Of a stretch of 64,000 nt of DNA, positions 61,613-64,000 are shown in pieces. This stretch comes from Parapedobacter sp051400755. Its GTDB lineage: Bacteria; Bacteroidota; Bacteroidia; Sphingobacteriales; Sphingobacteriaceae. The stretch's first letter is position 1. Each line of letters begins with the position of its first letter. Location: NCBI RefSeq assembly GCF_051400755.1, contig NZ_JBLFFL010000005.1, positions 124,001 to 188,000 on the forward strand, given 5' to 3'. Under the pieces are notes generated by a model. It was not told the origin of the DNA, did no database searches, and was given only the letters and a program-made list of their open reading frames with translations. A program made the position numbers and the translations under genes.

Positions 61613-62073
61613 ATTGCTTTTTTATTTTTTAATGTGCTGTTCGTTTTAACGATTAATTGTATTGCTTTTTCAAAGTAAGATTCAATGATTTCAATTTCTG
61701 CAGTTGAATAGGAAGCGAACAGGTTTTCGGTTTCATCTTGAAATTTTTTATAATAGGGTTCAAGGTGTTGAATTATTTTATTTGAATCAGGTACGATGAT
61801 AACTTTTCGTCTATCATTCGGATCTAACTGTCTCTTTACAAATTTCTTTTTTTCAAATCTGTCAATTAAACCGGTTACAGCACCTGTTGTTAGCCCGGTT
61901 AAGTCTGCAAGTTCTCCTGCAGTTAGACTGCCTTTTTGTACAAAAAATCCTAAATACTTATGGTCAGTCGCTGAAAATCCTGCTTTTCGTGCGATGAGTT
62001 CGTGCAATTGAATGGATTCATAGGCGTATTTTTGACTCAACTTTCTAACCGTAATGATGTTATCTCTGTTCAT
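61609..62073 (-). CDS. MarR-family transcriptional regulator
   Basis: 154 residues with the MarR winged helix: helix-turn-helix LTAGELADLTGLTTGAVTGLIDRFEKK and wing DPNDRRKVIIV (the DxRxxx motif). First gene of an operon with the DHFR-like reductase and perhaps arr 40 nt later. It has its own strong promoter. Such regulators usually repress their operon until a small phenolic or drug ligand binds. Confidence 0.92.
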   Translation of the reverse strand: MNRDNIITVRKLSQKYAYESIQLHELIARKAGFSATDHKYLGFFVQKGSLTAGELADLTGLTTGAVTGLIDRFEKKKFVKRQLDPNDRRKVIIVPDSNKIIQHLEPYYKKFQDETENLFASYSTAEIEIIESYFEKAIQLIVKTNSTLKNKKAI

Positions 62074-62101
62074 TTGACTTTTTAAATAAGAATCTTAGTG
62101 A

Positions 62102-62132
62102 CAAAGATAATAAGGTTTAACGAATTGACCAA
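62102..62132 (-). promoter_or_regulatory. Promoter of the marR operon
   Basis: Minus strand: TTG (62132-62130), 20 nt, TATCTTTG (62109-62102), 29 nt upstream of the ATG at 62073. The region between -33 and -7 holds the imperfect inverted repeat GGTTTAA/TTGACC, a possible MarR binding site. Confidence 0.6.
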
Positions 62133-62226
62133 GTGTCTTTATTTTTTTGTCAAGTATGGAATTTTGATGGATTAGCGGTCGTTACAATGACCGCTAACGG
62201 TTCGGGTCACAGATTCTTATTGACAT

Positions 62227-62258
62227 AAAAAAGGAGACAGCTGGTGAGTGGTGTCTCC
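62227..62258 (-). terminator. Terminator of tRNA-Arg
   Basis: Minus strand: GGAGACA (62258-62252) and TGTCTCC (62239-62233) form a 7-bp stem followed by six U residues (62232-62227). It lies just after the tRNA. Confidence 0.8.
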
Positions 62259-62263
62259 TGAAG

Positions 62264-62335
62264 TAGCCTCGACGGGAATCGAACCCATATCTAAAGTTTA
62301 GGAAACTTCTATTCTATCCGTTGAACTACGAGGCC
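62264..62335 (-). tRNA. tRNA-Arg (anticodon CCU)
   Basis: Cloverleaf drawn by hand: acceptor GGCCTCG/CGAGGCT (first pair G-U), U8-A9, D arm GTTC/GAAT, anticodon arm GAAGT-TTCCTAA-ACTTT with anticodon CCU, short variable loop, T arm ATGGG-TTCGATT-CCCGT. CCA is not encoded. A -7 box (TATTTTTG, 62358-62351 on the minus strand) lies just upstream and a terminator just downstream, so it is a single-gene unit. Confidence 0.93.
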
Positions 62336-62350
62336 AGTGCAATATCGTCG

Positions 62351-62358
62351 CAAAAATA
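62351..62358 (-). promoter_or_regulatory. -7 box of tRNA-Arg
   Basis: Minus strand TATTTTTG, exact match to TAnnTTTG, 15 nt upstream of the mature 5' end. Confidence 0.5.
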
Positions 62359-62416
62359 CGATTTTATCTAATAATCCGAAATGCGATTTGACTCCGATCA
62401 TAGACAAACTGTATGA

Positions 62417-62437
62417 GCCATTGACAAAAACAATGGC
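62417..62437. promoter_or_regulatory. Operator-like inverted repeat upstream of the peroxiredoxin gene
   Basis: GCCATTG-N7-CAATGGC, perfect 7-bp arms. The right arm falls where the -33 element of the promoter at 62457 should be, and no TTTG is present there, so an activator or repressor dimer probably controls this promoter. Oxidative-stress regulators are the obvious candidates. Confidence 0.45.
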
Positions 62438-62456
62438 ATCTGCACCATAATTACTG

Positions 62457-62464
62457 TACCTTTG
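62457..62464 (+). promoter_or_regulatory. -7 box of the peroxiredoxin operon
   Basis: TACCTTTG, exact match to TAnnTTTG, 25 nt before the ATG at 62490. Confidence 0.6.
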
Positions 62465-62489
62465 CCGCTGTTAAAAAAGATAAACAAAT

Positions 62490-63134
62490 ATGAGTTTTAC
62501 TGGAAAAAAATTCCCCAACATCACCGTTGACGCAATGGATTATCTCGGTGATAACCTCTTTATCAACGTTTTTGAAGAAGCTGCCAAAAAAGGAAAAAAA
62601 GTGCTGTTATTTTGGTATCCTAAGGACTTTACGTTTGTATGTCCTACGGAGCTTCATGCGTTTCAGGAAGCGTTGCCCGAGTTTGAAAAGCGTAATACCA
62701 CGGTCATCGGCGCTTCATGCGATACCAATGAAGTACACTTTGCTTGGTTGAATACCGCGAAGGATAATGGCGGCATCGAGGGTGTAACGTATCCTATCCT
62801 CGCGGATACGAATCGCAACTTGGCCCGCGTACTGGGTATCTTAGAAGGCGAAGAAAAGGAAAATGAAGCATTTGGCTATATTTTCGAAGGTTCAAACGTG
62901 CCCTTCCGGGCGACTTACCTCATCGATGAGGACGGCAAGGTGTTCCACGAAAGTGTAAATGACATGCCTGTGGGCCGTAACGTGAAGGAATACCTTCGGC
63001 TGATCGATGCGTATGCGCACGTACAGAAGTTTGGTGAGGTGTGCCCGGCGAACTGGGAAGAGGGTAAGGACGCGATGCATGCGACCCGTGATGGCGTGGC
63101 GAGCTACTTGGCTGCTCAAGTGACATTAAGCTAA
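62490..63134 (+). CDS. 2-Cys peroxiredoxin, AhpC/TSA type
   Basis: 214 residues. Peroxidatic Cys51 in FTFVCPTE, resolving Cys185 in GEVCPANWE; both cysteines of a typical 2-Cys enzyme. Thr and Arg of the active site (PTE, and FRATYLID) are present. It reduces hydrogen peroxide and alkyl hydroperoxides in the cytoplasm. The partner thioredoxin-like protein starts 11 nt downstream and DUF6952 after that, so the recycling donor is in the same operon. Controlled by an inverted repeat at 62417-62437. Confidence 0.94.
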   Translation: MSFTGKKFPNITVDAMDYLGDNLFINVFEEAAKKGKKVLLFWYPKDFTFVCPTELHAFQEALPEFEKRNTTVIGASCDTNEVHFAWLNTAKDNGGIEGVTYPILADTNRNLARVLGILEGEEKENEAFGYIFEGSNVPFRATYLIDEDGKVFHESVNDMPVGRNVKEYLRLIDAYAHVQKFGEVCPANWEEGKDAMHATRDGVASYLAAQVTLS

Positions 63135-63145
63135 ATCGGACACAC

Positions 63146-63460
63146 ATGTTACTGGAATTAGAAAACGATAACCTTGCCGATATCGTGAAGGATAACGATG
63201 TCGTGCTGGTGCAATATTCGGCCACTTGGTGTGGCAACTGCAAGATCATGAAACCGAAGTTCAAGAAGCTGGCTTCGGAAAACGGGCAGGTGTCCTTCGT
63301 CATTGCAGACGCGGAGCGTTTCCCGCAATCGCGGCAATTGGCCAACGTGTCTAACCTGCCAACCTTCGCGGCATTTAAAGGTGGCGAACTGGTGAATCAG
63401 GTGCAAACCAACAAATTTGATCCGTTAATCGCGTTGCTGAATGAGGTTACCCATAATTAA
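63146..63460 (+). CDS. Thioredoxin-family protein
   Basis: 104 residues, whole thioredoxin fold. Active site WCGNC (Cys29, Cys32) instead of the usual WCGPC; the cis-Pro is in SNLPTFAAF. Cytoplasmic, no signal. Likely electron donor to the peroxiredoxin 11 nt upstream. Its end overlaps the DUF6952 gene by 20 nt. Confidence 0.92.
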   Translation: MLLELENDNLADIVKDNDVVLVQYSATWCGNCKIMKPKFKKLASENGQVSFVIADAERFPQSRQLANVSNLPTFAAFKGGELVNQVQTNKFDPLIALLNEVTHN

Positions 63461-63701
63461 ACACCTGGCTGAATTTATAGAGCAGAACGACCAGGATTAC
63501 GTGCTCGAAGCAATTGAGACACTGGAGGCGCTTACCGAGGTGCCGTCATTGAAGGATGAGGAGCTGGATGTCATCGGGGAGTTGATCTCGAATATGTACG
63601 GAGCTATTGAAGTGGATAAGCTGGTGAAAGGGGGATTGGAACGGAAAGAGGCGCTCAATACCTTTATGAAACGGGTGTTGGGCTCGATTGATAAGGGATA
63701 A
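63441..63701 (+). CDS. DUF6952-family small protein
   Basis: 86 residues, mostly helical and acidic (EAIETLEALTEVPSLKDEEL). The family occurs in Bacteroidota just behind peroxiredoxin and thioredoxin genes. Start ATG 63441 lies 20 nt inside the thioredoxin gene in another frame, indicating coupled translation. Function unknown; a redox or stress accessory role is inferred from position. Confidence 0.8.
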   Translation: MRLPIIKHLAEFIEQNDQDYVLEAIETLEALTEVPSLKDEELDVIGELISNMYGAIEVDKLVKGGLERKEALNTFMKRVLGSIDKG

Positions 63702-64000
63702 GCTGAAGAGTATCCGTTTTCCACAAAAAAGATGTTTAAAAGCGATCTTTTGTTGAAAACTTGTTATCAATGGCCGTGTGCATCTCCTTAATTATTCTCG
63801 TATCTTTACCGTTGTTAAAGGTTAACTTCTTATGAGCATTGGTGGCTTCGATGCGCCAAATCAGCGATTTAAGATTTAAATGATTTTTTAATTGTTAATT
63901 TGCAAGAGCCGTCCCAGTATCGTTGGGACGGCTCTTGTTTTTGAGGCATCCGAGACCAAGCTAAACGTAAAATTTATGTAGCAGCCGCACCATTCCCGGC
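63702..64000. other. 299-nt region after the redox operon; possible short transcript
   Basis: AT-rich region with no long gene. It holds AAAAGAT/ATCTTTT (about 63727-63751), a near-consensus -7 box TATCTTTA at 63801-63808, a 15-codon open frame (63832-63879, MSIGGFDAPNQRFKI) and a strong terminator (63903-63942). The last 60 nt show nothing recognisable. Confidence 0.4.
63903..63942 (+). terminator. Strong rho-independent terminator
   Basis: CAAGAGCCGTCCCA (63903-63916) and TGGGACGGCTCTTG (63924-63937), perfect 14-bp stem, 7-nt loop, then five U residues. It lies 200 nt past the last gene, so it may end the redox operon or a separate short RNA. Confidence 0.85.

Noticed and set aside
60131..62263. 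Integrated island with tRNA-derived attachment repeats
   Set aside because: The tRNA 3' end was looked for in the gap at 60131-60217 and not found, and there is no integrase. The AT-rich trio may still be transferred, but no att site can be shown.
1..64000. CRISPR array, prophage, insertion sequence or replication origin
   Set aside because: No spaced direct repeats, transposase, integrase or phage structural genes were seen, and no dnaA-box cluster. Only the ORF6N remnant hints at past mobile DNA.

Overview
The window comes from a chromosome of a Bacteroidota bacterium, most likely family Sphingobacteriaceae (Parapedobacter/Pedobacter-like). Support: two SusC/SusD (RagA/RagB) outer-membrane pairs, FecR-type anti-sigma and Bacteroidota ECF sigma factors, a Bacteroidota DUF4954 protein next to glmS, a short RpoD-type sigma factor, many lipoproteins, and promoters of the Bacteroidota type (TTTG about 19 nt upstream of TAnnTTTG) in place of E. 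coli-type boxes. There is no rRNA, CRISPR array, intact insertion sequence or integrase. Genes are dense and mostly in short operons.

Layout. 0-5 kb: the 5' end of an unidentified gene, a TonB-receptor-like outer-membrane protein, then two different L,D-transpeptidases. 5-10.5 kb: a PQQ dehydrogenase/cytochrome c lipoprotein translationally coupled to a secreted esterase, a YD-like lipoprotein and a secreted propeller protein. 10.5-13.5 kb: an ECF sigma factor overlapping an unusual membrane-anchored protein with a beta-barrel-like C-terminus, and a glycosyltransferase. 13.5-15.5 kb: a decayed ORF6N gene, a GNAT acetyltransferase and a luciferase-like oxidoreductase. 15.6-23.1 kb: a fucose-permease-like transporter, a TPR sensor kinase with no adjacent response regulator, and two coupled sulfatases. 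23.2-26.3 kb: DNA ligase D (no Ku here) and a VOC protein. 26.6-33.9 kb: SusC-SusD-S9 peptidase, probably an oligopeptide acquisition operon. 33.9-41.2 kb: housekeeping genes glmS, DUF4954, an RpoD paralogue, mscS and a DEAD-box helicase.

41.3-54.3 kb is the most coherent accessory system: ECF sigma, FecR anti-sigma, SusC with an STN signalling domain, SusD, two surface-type lipoproteins (DUF4959/DUF5000-like and DUF4998-like) and two different secreted metallophosphoesterases, one with FG-GAP-like calcium-binding repeats. It contains no glycoside hydrolase or polysaccharide lyase, so it looks like a Sus-type locus for a phosphate-ester or phosphodiester ligand. Between fecR and susC the minus strand carries a hairpin followed by a U-run and, further upstream, a promoter-like sequence overlapping the susC start codon. 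This predicts an antisense RNA of about 95 nt against the susC leader, comparable to the cis-encoded PUL sRNAs known in Bacteroides.

54.3-64 kb: a non-coding block with a near-perfect 33-nt palindrome, a membrane protein/winged-helix regulator operon, an MpaB-type oxygenase, an FtsX/MacB-type permease, and a visibly AT-richer trio of rifampin ADP-ribosyltransferase (fused to a TPR-like domain), RibD/DHFR-like reductase and MarR regulator beside tRNA-Arg(CCU). The window ends with an AhpC-type peroxiredoxin/thioredoxin/DUF6952 redox operon and a strong terminator behind a possible short transcript. All family assignments were made by reading motifs and similarity by eye; no database search was run.
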